Assembly (NCBI GenBank): GCA_034432935.1
Contig: DAOUBD010000005.1
Location: forward strand, 14,218-78,217
Source of the DNA: DAOUAG01 sp034432935
GTDB lineage: Bacteria > Chloroflexota > Dehalococcoidia > SM23-28-2 > RBG-16-64-32
Reading direction: 5' to 3'
DNA length: 64,000 nt
Shown here: positions 23,740-32,591 of the stretch, in pieces
Position numbering within the stretch: the stretch's first letter is position 1
How the letters are laid out: every line of letters starts with the position of its first letter
The notes under the pieces: generated by a model
Told to the model about the DNA's origin: nothing
The model's input: only the letters and a program-made list of their open reading frames with translations
The model's database searches: none
Made by a program: the position numbers and the translations under genes

Positions 23740-24827
23740 TCGAATAGGCTCCGGCCGCTGATGATGCGGATGATATCGAAGTAGGTGACGACAACGGCCA
23801 TGGTGATGATGATAGCCAGGCCGATGAGGTGGACGATGGCCTCCTTCTCTGGCGCGATGCGCTTGCCGCCCCGGGCGATCTCTATGAGCACGAAGGCGAT
23901 TCGCCCGCCGTCCAGCATGGGCAGCGGGAGGATGTTGATGATGGCCAGGTTGATGGAGAGGAGGGCTGCGAAGTCCAGCAAGGTCTGCCAGCCTGACTCC
24001 TGAACCACCTCGCCGGTGGCCTGGGCGATGCCGACGGGGCCGGCTACATCCGGCCCAGAACCGCCGTGGAACATGGCCACGATCTGGTTTCGAGCCAGGA
24101 TCAGGGAGTCCCAGGTGGCTGTCCACCCCTTGGGCAGGGCCTTCCAGAGCGGGTAGCTCTCAGTATCGTGGAACTGGGGGTACTTGTTGGCGATGATAAT
24201 CCCCGTGGGGCCCTGCCCCGAAGGCGGCGCCCAGCGGGCTTTGACCGGGACCTCCAGGACCTGCGTCTGTCCGCCGCTGCCCAGGACCTGGCGTTTCACG
24301 GTGAATTTGACGGTCTCCCCCATGTTCAGGCGGATAAGGCGCCCCACCTCTTGCGTGTTCTTCACGGACTCCCCGTTCAGGGCCAGGATGGTGTCTCCGG
24401 GTTGCAGGCCGGCCTCCGCCGCCGGCGAACCCTGGGCCACGGCCTCGATGACAGCCGGTCCCACGGGCACCTGACGCGGGATCATGAAGGCGATGGCGAA
24501 AAGGATCACCGGCAGGATGAAGTTCATGCCGGACCCCGCGCCCAAGACGATGAGACGCTTCCAGGCCGCCTGGGCCGCCAGGCTCTGAGGGTCGGACGGG
24601 TCTTCTTCCCCCAGGAGCCTCACGAAGCCGCCCAGGGGCAGCCAGTTGATGGAGTAGAGGGTGCCTTTCCAGTTGAAGCCCCAGATGCGAGGCGGATACC
24701 CGAGCCCCGCTTCCAGCACCTTCACCTTGAACAGCTTGGCGGTGATGTAATGGCCCAGCTCGTGGAAGACGATGAGGCCCACCAGCATGGCCAGGAAGGG
24801 CAAGACGGAGTAAATCACACCCGCCAT
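23736..24827 (-). CDS. rseP: RIP metalloprotease RseP (site-2 protease)
   Basis: A 363-residue membrane protease: the zinc motif HELGH near residues 22-26 in the first TM segment, a PDZ domain around 130-200 (GSPAAEAGLQPGDTILALNGE), and the second zinc-ligand motif NILPLPMLDGGR in the third TM segment. It cuts membrane-spanning substrates such as anti-sigma factors or signal peptide remnants. It is placed between dxr and ispG, as is common in bacteria. ATG 24827 fits the normal N-terminus; an upstream in-frame extension into dxr is not supported. Confidence 0.96.
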   Translation of the reverse strand: MAGVIYSVLPFLAMLVGLIVFHELGHYITAKLFKVKVLEAGLGYPPRIWGFNWKGTLYSINWLPLGGFVRLLGEEDPSDPQSLAAQAAWKRLIVLGAGSGMNFILPVILFAIAFMIPRQVPVGPAVIEAVAQGSPAAEAGLQPGDTILALNGESVKNTQEVGRLIRLNMGETVKFTVKRQVLGSGGQTQVLEVPVKARWAPPSGQGPTGIIIANKYPQFHDTESYPLWKALPKGWTATWDSLILARNQIVAMFHGGSGPDVAGPVGIAQATGEVVQESGWQTLLDFAALLSINLAIINILPLPMLDGGRIAFVLIEIARGGKRIAPEKEAIVHLIGLAIIITMAVVVTYFDIIRIISGRSLFE

Positions 24828-24834
24828 AGCGGCC

Positions 24835-25983
24835 TCACGCCTTTGCTCGCACCCAGTCCTCGGCCCACTCCCTGGCCCAGGCATCGGCCGCCAGCACCTG
24901 GTCCAGCGATGGGTTCGGGGTGCTGCGATGGTTGCTGAGGGCGTCATCGATGAGGTGGGCTATATCCGGGAAGGGGATGTGTCCTGCCAGGAAGTGCTGC
25001 ACCGCCACCTCATCGGCGGCCGCCAGGACCGCCGGGTAGGTGCCCCCCTGGCGGCCGGCCTCCAGGGCCAGGCGCAGGCAGGGGAAGCGTTTGGTGTCTG
25101 GCATGCCGAAGTTCAGGGTTCCTATCATCTCCAATTCGAGCCGTGGCACCGCCGCCCCCGGCAGCCTCTCCGGATAGGTCAGCGCGCACTGAATAGGTAG
25201 ACGCATATCCGGCACCCCCAGTTGCGCCTTCACGGAGCCGTCGCGGAACTCCACCAACGAGTGGACGATGCTCTCCCGGTGGAGGAGGACGTCGATGCGC
25301 TCCAGGGGGACATCGAAGAGCCAGCGGGCCTCGATGCACTCCAGGCCCTTGTTCAAGAGGGTGGCGCTGTCCACGGTGATCTTTCGGCCCATCTGCCAGT
25401 TGGGGTGGCGCAGCGCCTCTTCCGCCGTGACCCTGGCCAGCTCTTCCGGACGCAGGTCCCGGAAGGGCCCGCCCGAGGCCGTGAGGACGATGCGCTCGAC
25501 GCAGGCCGGGTCTTCACCCCAGAGGCACTGCCAGATGGCTGAATGCTCGGAATCGATGGGCCTGATCTCGGCCTTGGCCCTCCGCGCCTCGGCGGTGACG
25601 ATGTGGCCCGCCACCACCAGCACCTCTTTGTTAGCTATGGCCACGTTCTTCCCCGCCCGCACGGCGGCCAGCGTTGGGCCGATCCCGGCGGCCCCCGCAG
25701 TGGCCACCACGACGATGTCCACCGAGGGGTGCGTCGCCATCTCTTCCATCTCCGCCCAGCGGGATGGCAGGTGGCCAGCCGCCGCCCTCTGCCGAAGGTA
25801 CTGTCCCTCCCGGCTGGCGTACACGAAGGCCGGACGGAACTCGCGGGCCTGCTCTTCGAGGAGGGTGACGTTGTCGCCCGCCGCCAGGGCCACCACCCGG
25901 AACCGATCGGGCAGCGAACGCACCACGTCCAGCGTCTGGCGGCCGATGGAACCCGTGGAGCCCAGGATGGCCAGGCCCGTCAT
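24835..25983 (-). CDS. dxr: 1-deoxy-D-xylulose-5-phosphate reductoisomerase
   Basis: A 382-residue enzyme of the MEP pathway, which converts DXP to MEP with NADPH. The NADPH-binding loop GSTGSIG lies near residues 7-13. The substrate and metal sites appear as DSEHSAIWQ, LTASGGPFRD and LNKGLECIEARWLF. ATG 25983 starts directly before the dinucleotide-binding strand, as expected. It ends 7 bp before rseP. The 106 bp to cdsA upstream hold no gene. Confidence 0.97.
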   Translation of the reverse strand: MTGLAILGSTGSIGRQTLDVVRSLPDRFRVVALAAGDNVTLLEEQAREFRPAFVYASREGQYLRQRAAAGHLPSRWAEMEEMATHPSVDIVVVATAGAAGIGPTLAAVRAGKNVAIANKEVLVVAGHIVTAEARRAKAEIRPIDSEHSAIWQCLWGEDPACVERIVLTASGGPFRDLRPEELARVTAEEALRHPNWQMGRKITVDSATLLNKGLECIEARWLFDVPLERIDVLLHRESIVHSLVEFRDGSVKAQLGVPDMRLPIQCALTYPERLPGAAVPRLELEMIGTLNFGMPDTKRFPCLRLALEAGRQGGTYPAVLAAADEVAVQHFLAGHIPFPDIAHLIDDALSNHRSTPNPSLDQVLAADAWAREWAEDWVRAKA

Positions 25984-26089
25984 CGGCGCGGGCTCCAAGG
26001 GCCAAGGCGCGGCCTGGCGAGGCAAGCCCTTTGCTTTCCTTGTGCGGGGGAGAGCCGCTTTGGGGAAGGCCAGCGGATGAGCACGGGCG

Positions 26090-26932
26090 CTAGCGGACGG
26101 CCCATATCACAAAATAGTATACCAAAGGGGCCGTGAAGAGGACGGCATCGATGCGGTCCAGGAAGCCGCCGTGTCCAGGGATGAGGTCGCTGGTGTCTTT
26201 TACGCCGGCGCCGCGCTTTATGAGGGACTCCGCCAGGTCTCCCAGGACGGCCGTAATGGGCAGCAGAATGCCCAGAGGGACGATGTGCCGCCAGGCGGCA
26301 TCCAGGCCGGTAACCTGGTTGAGGGCGATGACGGAGGCGAAGCCGCCGATGAGGCCGGCGGCGGTTCCCTCCAGCGTCTTGCCGGGGCTGATGGCCGGCG
26401 CGATGCGCACGCGGCCCACGGCCCTCCCCACCAGATAAGCTGCCGTATCGGCCCCGAAGGTGCTGAACACCGCCAGTAGGGCCCAGCGCCCATCGTCATC
26501 CAAAGCCCGCAGGAAGACCAGGTGCGACCCCAAGTAGCCGACGTAGGCCAGGCCGCTGACCGCCCACAGCCAGTCGCGGAGTCCGGTGAGGGGCTGCGCC
26601 TGGGCGACTTGGTAGAGGAAGATCAGCCCCACGGCGGCGGCGAAGGCCCCGGCCCATTCGTCGGCGCCCCGATCAGCGGCCACGGCGAGGCCCAGCACGG
26701 CGCCGGCGCCCAGTAGCGCCGGGGCGCGCTGGCGATACAAAGGGGGGGCGGGCCGCTGCATGCCGGGCGACGTGAGGGGCCGGGAAACGGGGTCGGTCAC
26801 GGCGTAGAACTCGAGCACGGCCAACACCAGGATGACAGCGACGGCAGCGGTATAGAGGGCGCCCCCAAGGAGGATCAGGGCCACGATGATGGGCACGCCC
26901 AGGACCGTTGTCAGAAGCCGCTGGGCGAGCAT
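26090..26932 (-). CDS. cdsA: Phosphatidate cytidylyltransferase
   Basis: A 280-residue integral membrane protein with about seven to eight hydrophobic segments and the CdsA signature near the C-terminus (SLIKRGAGVKDTSDLIPGHGG followed by LDRIDAVLF). It makes CDP-diacylglycerol from phosphatidic acid and CTP for phospholipid synthesis. It lies 6 bp after uppS in the conserved uppS-cdsA-dxr order. Confidence 0.96.
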   Translation of the reverse strand: MLAQRLLTTVLGVPIIVALILLGGALYTAAVAVILVLAVLEFYAVTDPVSRPLTSPGMQRPAPPLYRQRAPALLGAGAVLGLAVAADRGADEWAGAFAAAVGLIFLYQVAQAQPLTGLRDWLWAVSGLAYVGYLGSHLVFLRALDDDGRWALLAVFSTFGADTAAYLVGRAVGRVRIAPAISPGKTLEGTAAGLIGGFASVIALNQVTGLDAAWRHIVPLGILLPITAVLGDLAESLIKRGAGVKDTSDLIPGHGGFLDRIDAVLFTAPLVYYFVIWAVR

Positions 26933-26938
26933 GCGGGG

Positions 26939-27784
26939 CTAGCCCGCACGGCCGTGGAGGCCGTTAGAGGGCGCTCGGCGGCTGCCGTTCTGGCGGCCGT
27001 CTGGGTCGCATGGCGGCCCGTCCACCTCGCCCGGCAAGAGGCCGCCGAACCTCCGGGCCCGCCGGCTGTAGGCCAAGAGGGCCTCGTCAACGTCCGGGAT
27101 GTCGAAGTCCGGCCAGTACACAGGCGTGAAGTAGAACTCCGCGTAAGCTCCCTGCCACAGGAGGAAGTTGGAGATGCGCATTTCGCCGGCGGTGCGGATA
27201 ACCAGGTCCGGGTCCGGCAGGCCAGCGGTGGAGAGGTACGAGGCCACCAACGCCTCGTCGATCCGTTCGGCCGGGACGCCATCGCGGACGATACGGCGCA
27301 CCGCCTCGACTATCTCAGCGCGGCCACCGTAGTTCCAGGCCAGAGCCAGGGTCATGCGCTGGTTGTCCTTGGTCAGCTCGATGGCCTCTCGCACCTGCTG
27401 CTGGAGCTTCGGCTTCAGGGGCGAGAGGTCGCCCAGGTGGACGAGACGTATCCCCTCGCGGTGCAGGTTCTCCAGCTCGCGCCTGAGAAATAACGAGAGG
27501 AGGCGCATTAAGCCCCGGACCTCATAGTCGGGGCGCTCCCAGTTCTCGGTGGAGAAGGCGTAGAGGGTCAGGCAGGGGATGCCGTAGTCGGCGAAGCGCT
27601 GGATGACCCGGCGGATGTTCTCCGTGCCGGCCCGGTGGCCGAAGAGGCGGGGCCGGCCCCGGGCACGCGCCCAGCGTCCGTTGCCGTCCATGATGATGGC
27701 GACGTGGTCTGGTATCGGCGATATCGGAAGGGGCGGGGCATGGGATGCCCTTCGCTTCCGGCTAAAGGAGATTGCTGTGGCCAT
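26939..27784 (-). CDS. uppS: Undecaprenyl diphosphate synthase (cis-prenyltransferase)
   Basis: A 281-residue cis-prenyltransferase. The diphosphate-binding motif IIMDGNGRWA lies near residues 30-39, followed by GHRAGTENIRRV, TLYAFSTENW and, near the end, the DLVIRTAGEMRISNFLLWQGAYAE segment. It makes the C55 lipid carrier for cell-wall synthesis from IPP. The N-terminal ~24 residues and the polar C-terminal ~30 residues (PPCDPDGRQNG...) extend beyond the usual core. It sits downstream of frr. Confidence 0.96.
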   Translation of the reverse strand: MATAISFSRKRRASHAPPLPISPIPDHVAIIMDGNGRWARARGRPRLFGHRAGTENIRRVIQRFADYGIPCLTLYAFSTENWERPDYEVRGLMRLLSLFLRRELENLHREGIRLVHLGDLSPLKPKLQQQVREAIELTKDNQRMTLALAWNYGGRAEIVEAVRRIVRDGVPAERIDEALVASYLSTAGLPDPDLVIRTAGEMRISNFLLWQGAYAEFYFTPVYWPDFDIPDVDEALLAYSRRARRFGGLLPGEVDGPPCDPDGRQNGSRRAPSNGLHGRAG

Positions 27785-27835
27785 CTTTGTTCACAAGTAT
27801 AACGTTGCAGGCGGGGCATGGGTGGCGCGCCGCGT

Positions 27836-28393
27836 TTAGACTGTAAGGAGTTCCTTCTCCTTCTCCTCGCCGATCTTATCGATCTCCTTGATCTGCTCGT
27901 CCGTCAGCTTCTGGAGCTCGGCCTCTGCGCGATGGAGCTCGTCTTGGGAGATCTCGTGATCATGTTCCAGGCGGCGCAGGTGCTCGTGCACATCCCGGCG
28001 GATGTTGCGCACCGCCACCCGTGCTTCCTCCACCCGTTTGCGCACGTGGCGCACCAGCTCCCGCCGCCTTTCCTCCGTAAGGGGCGGGATGGACAGACGT
28101 ATCACGGTGCCGTCGTTGTTGGGGGTTAGCCCCAGGTCCGACTTGAGGATGGCCTTCTCGATGGCCCCGATGCTGGTGCGGTCGTAGGGCTGGATGACTA
28201 GCAGGCGGGCGTCGGGGGCGGTGATAGTGGCCAGTTGGTTGAGGGGGGTGGGCGTCCCATAGTAGTCCACCCGCAGGTGCTCGACGATGCCAGGGCTGGC
28301 CCGGCCCGTGCGGACAGCGGCCAGCTCGTGGACTAGGGCCTCGACGGCCTTATGCATGCGGGCCTTGGCCTCGCTAAGCTGCTGCTGTTCCAT
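27836..28393 (-). CDS. frr: Ribosome recycling factor
   Basis: A 185-residue RRF of normal length. The long helical domain has ELAAVRTGRASPGIVEHLRVDYYGTP, LNQLATI and RLSIPPLTEERRRELV, and the C-terminal helix EEKEKELLTV is as expected. It splits post-termination ribosomes with EF-G. GGCAGGAGC precedes the ATG. It is directly downstream of pyrH, as in most bacteria. Confidence 0.97.
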   Translation of the reverse strand: MEQQQLSEAKARMHKAVEALVHELAAVRTGRASPGIVEHLRVDYYGTPTPLNQLATITAPDARLLVIQPYDRTSIGAIEKAILKSDLGLTPNNDGTVIRLSIPPLTEERRRELVRHVRKRVEEARVAVRNIRRDVHEHLRRLEHDHEISQDELHRAEAELQKLTDEQIKEIDKIGEEKEKELLTV

Positions 28394-28409
28394 GGCTTCT
28401 GCTCCTGCC

Positions 28410-29177
28410 TCAGCGGCTGCGGCGGGCTACCGGCGCCTCCTCCAGCACGGTCTCCAGGTCGCCCACCCTGGTGCCGGCATGGGCCCCCGCAGCGACCCGC
28501 TCGATGGAGTGAGGTATGCGGAGGTCGAACACCACCACCGGCAAGTGGTTCTCCATACACAGGGAGAGGGCGGTGGAGTCCATGACGGCCACCCGGCGGT
28601 TGAGGGCGTCTAGGTACGACAGGGTGCGGAACTTGCGGGCGCTGGGGTCCTTGAAGGGGTCGTTCTCGTAGACGCCATCGACGTTCTTCTTGGCCATAAG
28701 CAGGACATCGGCGTCGATCTCGATGGCCCTCAGGGCGGCTGCTGTGTCCGTCGTCATGTACGGATTGCCGGTTCCGGCGGCAAAGATGACCACCCGGCCC
28801 TTCTCCAGGTGGCGGATGGCCCGTCGGCGGATGTAGGGCTCGGCCAGGGCTGTGACAGTGATGGCCGACTGGGTTCGCACGGTGATGCCGTGGCGCTCGA
28901 GCGCGTCCTGGAGGGCGAGGGCGTTGATGATTGTGGCCAGCATGCCGGCGTAGTCCCCTGTAGCCCGGTCCATCCCGGCCGCCGAGGCTGTGGCGCCCCG
29001 GAAGATGTTGCCGCCACCCACCACGATGGCCACCTGGGTGCCCTGCTCCTGGACCTTCTTTATCTGTTGGGCGATGTTGTCCAGGGTGGCCGGGTCGATA
29101 CCGTAGGGTAGGTCCCCCTGTAGCGCCTCGCCACTGAGCTTGAGGAGGATCCGTTTGTAGGGAGGATCAGCGCTCAT
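28410..29177 (-). CDS. pyrH: UMP kinase
   Basis: A 255-residue amino-acid-kinase-fold UMP kinase: RILLKLSGEAL at the N-terminus, VVGGGNIFRG for phosphate binding, MDRATGDYAGMLATIINALALQD, and the late FAAGTGNPYMTTDTAAALRA. It phosphorylates UMP to UDP. It lies between tsf and frr in the conserved translation block. Confidence 0.97.
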   Translation of the reverse strand: MSADPPYKRILLKLSGEALQGDLPYGIDPATLDNIAQQIKKVQEQGTQVAIVVGGGNIFRGATASAAGMDRATGDYAGMLATIINALALQDALERHGITVRTQSAITVTALAEPYIRRRAIRHLEKGRVVIFAAGTGNPYMTTDTAAALRAIEIDADVLLMAKKNVDGVYENDPFKDPSARKFRTLSYLDALNRRVAVMDSTALSLCMENHLPVVVFDLRIPHSIERVAAGAHAGTRVGDLETVLEEAPVARRSR

Positions 29178-29195
29178 GCCGGCCTCACCGGAACC

Positions 29196-29699
29196 TTAGC
29201 GGCCCAGTTCGAACCGGGCGAAGCGGCGGATGCGGATGTTCTCGCCTGTCTTGGCTATGACTTCCCGGACCAGGTCCTCGACGGTGCGGGACTCGTCCTG
29301 AAGAAGGGGCTGCTCCATAAGGCAGACCTGCTTTGGGTCGTCAGTGCTGTCGGGTGGCATCTCGTCGCGGGAAACGAAGAGGGGCGCCGCGCCGGCCACC
29401 TGGAGGGCGATCTGCTGCACCAGGGTCTTGAAGTCGTCCGTGCGGGCCACAAAGTCGGACTCGCAGTTCACCTCCACCAGGGCGCCCAGCCGGCCGTTGT
29501 GGTGGAGATAGGCGTGGACGAGGCCCTCGGCGGTCACCCTCTCGGCCCGCTTGGCGGCCAGGGCAAAGCCCTTCTCCCGCAAGATGGCCTTGGCCTTCTC
29601 GATGTCGCCGTTGCTGTCCTCCAAGGCTTTCTTGCAGTCCAGCATGCCGGCGCCTGTCAGATCGCGCAGTTCCTTAACAGTAGAAGCGGATATCGCCAT
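29196..29699 (-). CDS. tsf: Elongation factor Ts (short form)
   Basis: A 167-residue EF-Ts. The N-terminal UBA-like domain STVKELRDLTGAGMLDCKKAL and the core signature EVNCESDFVARTDDFK are clear. It exchanges GDP for GTP on EF-Tu. It is much shorter than the E. coli protein (283 residues) because the second coiled-coil/core subdomain is missing; compact forms are known in other phyla. GGAGCTTTGTATC precedes the ATG. Confidence 0.96.
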   Translation of the reverse strand: MAISASTVKELRDLTGAGMLDCKKALEDSNGDIEKAKAILREKGFALAAKRAERVTAEGLVHAYLHHNGRLGALVEVNCESDFVARTDDFKTLVQQIALQVAGAAPLFVSRDEMPPDSTDDPKQVCLMEQPLLQDESRTVEDLVREVIAKTGENIRIRRFARFELGR

Positions 29700-29717
29700 G
29701 ATACAAAGCTCCAGGAA

Positions 29718-30569
29718 TCAGCCGGCGGCGCTGCCGGGCTCGGTTTCTTCTTGAGAGGCTGCTTCGGGCTCCGGCTCCGCCTCGCTGGGGAACGGCTCAT
29801 CGGGGGTGGCCAGGTACCCAGTCTCGGTGTAGGCGCTGACCTCCACCTCCTCGGCCTCCAGGGCGGCCTGCTGGGCGTACTCCCGGGCCGTCAGCCCCTC
29901 CAGGACGGAGTCGGCGATGCGGGCGGTGATGAGCTTTATGGCCCTGATGGCATCATCGTTGGATGGGATGGGGTAGTCGATGACGTCAGGGTCGCAGTTG
30001 GTGTCCACCAGGGCGATGATGGGGATGCCCATGCGCACTGCCTCGGCGACGGCGATGTCCTCCTTCGTGGTGTCGATGATGAAGACCGCCGCGGGCAGCG
30101 AGGTCATCTCCTTGATCCCGCCCAGGTAGCGGTTGAGCCGTTGGATCTCCTCTTCCTTCTGGAGACGGTCCTTCTTGCTGAGGTGGTCCAGTTCGCCCCT
30201 GGCCTTGGCGTCCTCGAGGCGCACCAGATAGTCGATGCGCCCCTGAATGGTGTTGAAGTTGGTGAGGGTGCCCCCCAGCCAACGGGTGGTGACGTAGGGC
30301 ATCCCGCACCGTTTGGCCTCGGACTCGATGGTGTCCTGGGCCTGGCGCTTGGTGCCCACAAAGAGGACGGTGCCGCCGTTGGCCACCACGTCGCGCACGA
30401 AGTTGCAGGCCGCCTCCAGGCGTTCGACGGTCTGCTGAAGATCGATGATATGGATGCCGTTGCGCTCAGAGAAGATGAACTTGCGCATCTTGGGGTTCCA
30501 GCGCCTGGTCTGGTGCCCAAAATGCACACCTGCTTCCAGCAGGGCTTTCATAGATATCGGTGCAGGCAA
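29718..30569 (-). CDS. rpsB: 30S ribosomal protein S2
   Basis: A 283-residue S2. The hallmark ISMKALLEAGVHFGHQTRRW is at the start, followed by FVGTKRQAQD, RWLGGTLTNF and GIPIIALVDTNCDP. I chose TTG 30569, since GGGAG sits 7 bases upstream and gives the usual short lead PAPISMK. ATG 30551 would lose six conserved residues. An acidic tail of about 45 residues after the core (EVEVSAYTETG ... PSEAEPEPEAA) is unusual but seen in some lineages. It is the first gene of the rpsB-tsf-pyrH-frr block. Confidence 0.96.
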   Translation of the reverse strand: MPAPISMKALLEAGVHFGHQTRRWNPKMRKFIFSERNGIHIIDLQQTVERLEAACNFVRDVVANGGTVLFVGTKRQAQDTIESEAKRCGMPYVTTRWLGGTLTNFNTIQGRIDYLVRLEDAKARGELDHLSKKDRLQKEEEIQRLNRYLGGIKEMTSLPAAVFIIDTTKEDIAVAEAVRMGIPIIALVDTNCDPDVIDYPIPSNDDAIRAIKLITARIADSVLEGLTAREYAQQAALEAEEVEVSAYTETGYLATPDEPFPSEAEPEPEAASQEETEPGSAAG

Positions 30570-30601
30570 ATAGAGTCTCCCTTCGCAGTGTCCAACCGCG
30601 T

Positions 30602-30631
30602 AGTATATCAGGAGCGCCCTCGTGGCCACAA
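30602..30631 (-). promoter_or_regulatory. Predicted promoter for rpsB
   Basis: On the minus strand TTGTGG (30631-30626), an 18-base spacer and TATACT (30607-30602) lie 33 bases upstream of the rpsB start. It is the best match in the divergent rpsB/fmdB intergenic region. Confidence 0.5.
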
Positions 30632-30689
30632 GGCGGCCAGCGTGGCGCCGGCGCTCTGCCCGACCCGGCCTGGCGCCGCCGCCTGCGCC

Positions 30690-30719
30690 TTGCGGCTCTA
30701 TCTTAGCCTCTGCTATATT
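30690..30719 (+). promoter_or_regulatory. Predicted promoter for the FmdB-like gene
   Basis: TTGCGG, an 18-base spacer and an extended -10 (TGCTATATT, TATATT at 30714-30719) lie 56 bases before the start codon, diverging from the rpsB promoter. The -35 element is weak. Confidence 0.5.
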
Positions 30720-30775
30720 TGAGGCGAGGGCTGCCCGCACGGGCGGTCTTTATTACACCCAGGTGCAGGAGGTCG

Positions 30776-31063
30776 ATGGCGTTGCCTGTCTACGAGTACC
30801 GGTGCAATGGCGGTCACGAGTACGAGAAGACTGAGGGCTTTGACGCGCCGTCCGTCCAGACGTGCCCGGATTGCGGCGCCGAGGCCCGCCGTCTCCTCAG
30901 TGTGCCCGCCGTGATCTTCAAGGGCTCTGGCTTTTACAGCACCGATAACCGTAAGTCTTGGAGCGGCGGCAACGGCTCCCGCTCCGGCGGGTCCGAGGAC
31001 GGCCACGGACACGAAAGCGCCAACGGCTCCGACGCTAAGTCCGGGGCGATTACTGCGGAGTAA
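30776..31063 (+). CDS. FmdB-type zinc-ribbon protein
   Basis: A 95-residue protein. The N-terminal FmdB ribbon has YEYRCNGGHEYEKTEGF with Cys-x2-Gly-His, and CPDCGAEARRLLS as the second pair, so the metal site is Cys/His plus Cys-Cys. IFKGSGFYSTD is the typical end of the domain. A Gly/Ser/His-rich disordered tail follows. ATG 30776 is chosen for GCAGGAGG in front. The family is a putative regulatory protein of unknown function. A rho-independent terminator follows. Confidence 0.88.
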   Translation: MALPVYEYRCNGGHEYEKTEGFDAPSVQTCPDCGAEARRLLSVPAVIFKGSGFYSTDNRKSWSGGNGSRSGGSEDGHGHESANGSDAKSGAITAE

Positions 31064-31086
31064 CAGCCCCTTTTCTGCCACCAACG

Positions 31087-31109
31087 CCGCCCCTGCCAGG
31101 GGCGGTTTT
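31087..31109 (+). terminator. Intrinsic terminator after the FmdB-like gene
   Basis: A GC-rich stem (CCGCCCC/GGGGCGG) with a short TGCCA loop, followed by TTTTCCGTTTCT, 24 bases after the stop codon. Confidence 0.8.
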
Positions 31110-31163
31110 CCGTTTCTCCCCTGACCCCTTCCCCCTAGAGCCGGAGAGGGGCATGATCCAGAC

Positions 31164-31628
31164 ATGCGCGTCGTGCTACAGCGGGTCAGCCGGGCTTCGG
31201 TGCGAGCCGGGGGCGACACCCTGGCCTCCATCGGCCGGGGGCTTCTTCTCCTGGTAGGGGTCGAGACTGGGGACGCCGAGGCCGAAGCGTTACGTTTGGC
31301 GGAGAAGTGCGCTGGCCTGCGGGTGTTCCCTGACGCCGAGGGCAGGTTCAGCCTGTCTTTGCAGGATGTAGGTGGCGAGGCCCTCGTGGTGAGCCAGTTC
31401 ACCCTCTTGGCTGATGTCCGCCGGGGCCGCCGACCCAGCTTCGCCCAAGCGGCCCAGCCGGAGCTGGCGGAGCCCCTGGTGGAGGCCTTCGCGCGAGCCA
31501 TGCGGGAGGCCGGAGTGGCGGTGCAGACGGGCCGTTTCGGCGCCATGATGGAGGTGGAACTGGTGAACGATGGCCCCGTAACCATCGTGCTGGACAGCCG
31601 CGAACTCCAGCGGCCCCGTAGGCAGTAA
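31164..31628 (+). CDS. dtd: D-aminoacyl-tRNA deacylase
   Basis: A 154-residue DTD. MRVVLQRVSRASVRAG is the standard start. The catalytic motifs SQFTLLAD and, near the end, TGRFGAMMEVELVNDGPVTI (Gly-cisPro-equivalent GP) are present. It hydrolyses D-amino acids (and glycine) from mischarged tRNAs. It is separated from the FmdB-like gene by a terminator, so it is probably transcribed on its own. Confidence 0.95.
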   Translation: MRVVLQRVSRASVRAGGDTLASIGRGLLLLVGVETGDAEAEALRLAEKCAGLRVFPDAEGRFSLSLQDVGGEALVVSQFTLLADVRRGRRPSFAQAAQPELAEPLVEAFARAMREAGVAVQTGRFGAMMEVELVNDGPVTIVLDSRELQRPRRQ

Positions 31629-31661
31629 CGGCTGGGTAGGCCGATGGTCCGCGCCTCGCTC

Positions 31662-32591
31662 CTATAGGGGCTCTACCTCCAAGCTCAGGTCCAGCGCCTT
31701 AGCCGAGTGGGTGACGGCCCCCATCGAAATGTAGTCCACGCCCGTCTCCGCTACCGTCCGGGCGTTGGCGAGGGTGATCCCCCCCGATGCCTCGAGGGCG
31801 GGCCGGTGCTCCAGCCGCCCCATGAGGACTACCACCTCTCGCATCTGGGAGGGCGTCATGTTGTCCAAGAGAAGTTCGTTCGCGCCGGCCTTGGCCGCCC
31901 GCTGGGCCTCCTCCACCGTGGTGACCTCTACCTCGATCCGCATGTTGGGTTGGGCCCGGCGCAACAGTCGCACGGCGTCCTCGATGTACAACCCACGGGC
32001 CCGCAGGGCAGCCAGGTGGTTGTCCTTCACTAGTATGCCGTCGGCCAGGCTCATCCGGTGGTTAAGGCCGCCGCCCATGCGCACAGCGTACTTCTGGAGG
32101 GAGCGCAGCCCAGGGATCGTCTTGCGGGTATCTCGGAGACGGCACTTGGTGCCCCTCAGTTCGCGCACGACAGCCGCCGTGGCGGTGGCGATGCCGCTGA
32201 GGTGGCAGAGGAAGTTGAGGGCCACTCGCTCAGCTCGCAAGATGGAGGCTAAGCACCCCTCCACCATAGCGACGTGCTGGCCCTCGGTCACAACCTGGCC
32301 GTCCTCCACCGGTGCTGACCAGCGGAGCCTGGGGTCGGCGGCTGCAAAGGTGGCCCGGGCTAAGGGCAGTCCGGCGATGACGCCGGGCGCCTTGGCTACG
32401 ATGACCCCGCGGCCCTCTTGGTCCTCGGGCACCAGGGCATCGGAGGTGATATCCTGCCAGGCGCGGTCCTCCATGAGGGCGCTTTCCGCCAGCCGGCGCA
32501 GGTGGGTCTCATCGAGCAACACCTCCCTGTCCTGGCTGACGGTGTGGATAAGGGAGCGGTCGATGCTGCGCCGCTCTCCCTGGCGTTCCAT
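31662..32591 (-). CDS. nadC: Nicotinate-nucleotide pyrophosphorylase (quinolinate phosphoribosyltransferase)
   Basis: About 309 residues. It converts quinolinate and PRPP to nicotinate mononucleotide, the third step of de novo NAD synthesis. Key segments: LNFLCHLSGIAT, DTRKTIPGLRSLQKYAVRMGG, NHRMSLADGILVKDNH and the C-terminal barrel strands EVEVTTVEEAQ and LEASGGITLANA. ATG 32591 is chosen for AAGAGGAGGG upstream. It is third in the nadA-nadB-nadC series and has its own predicted promoter. Confidence 0.97.
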   Translation of the reverse strand: MERQGERRSIDRSLIHTVSQDREVLLDETHLRRLAESALMEDRAWQDITSDALVPEDQEGRGVIVAKAPGVIAGLPLARATFAAADPRLRWSAPVEDGQVVTEGQHVAMVEGCLASILRAERVALNFLCHLSGIATATAAVVRELRGTKCRLRDTRKTIPGLRSLQKYAVRMGGGLNHRMSLADGILVKDNHLAALRARGLYIEDAVRLLRRAQPNMRIEVEVTTVEEAQRAAKAGANELLLDNMTPSQMREVVVLMGRLEHRPALEASGGITLANARTVAETGVDYISMGAVTHSAKALDLSLEVEPL

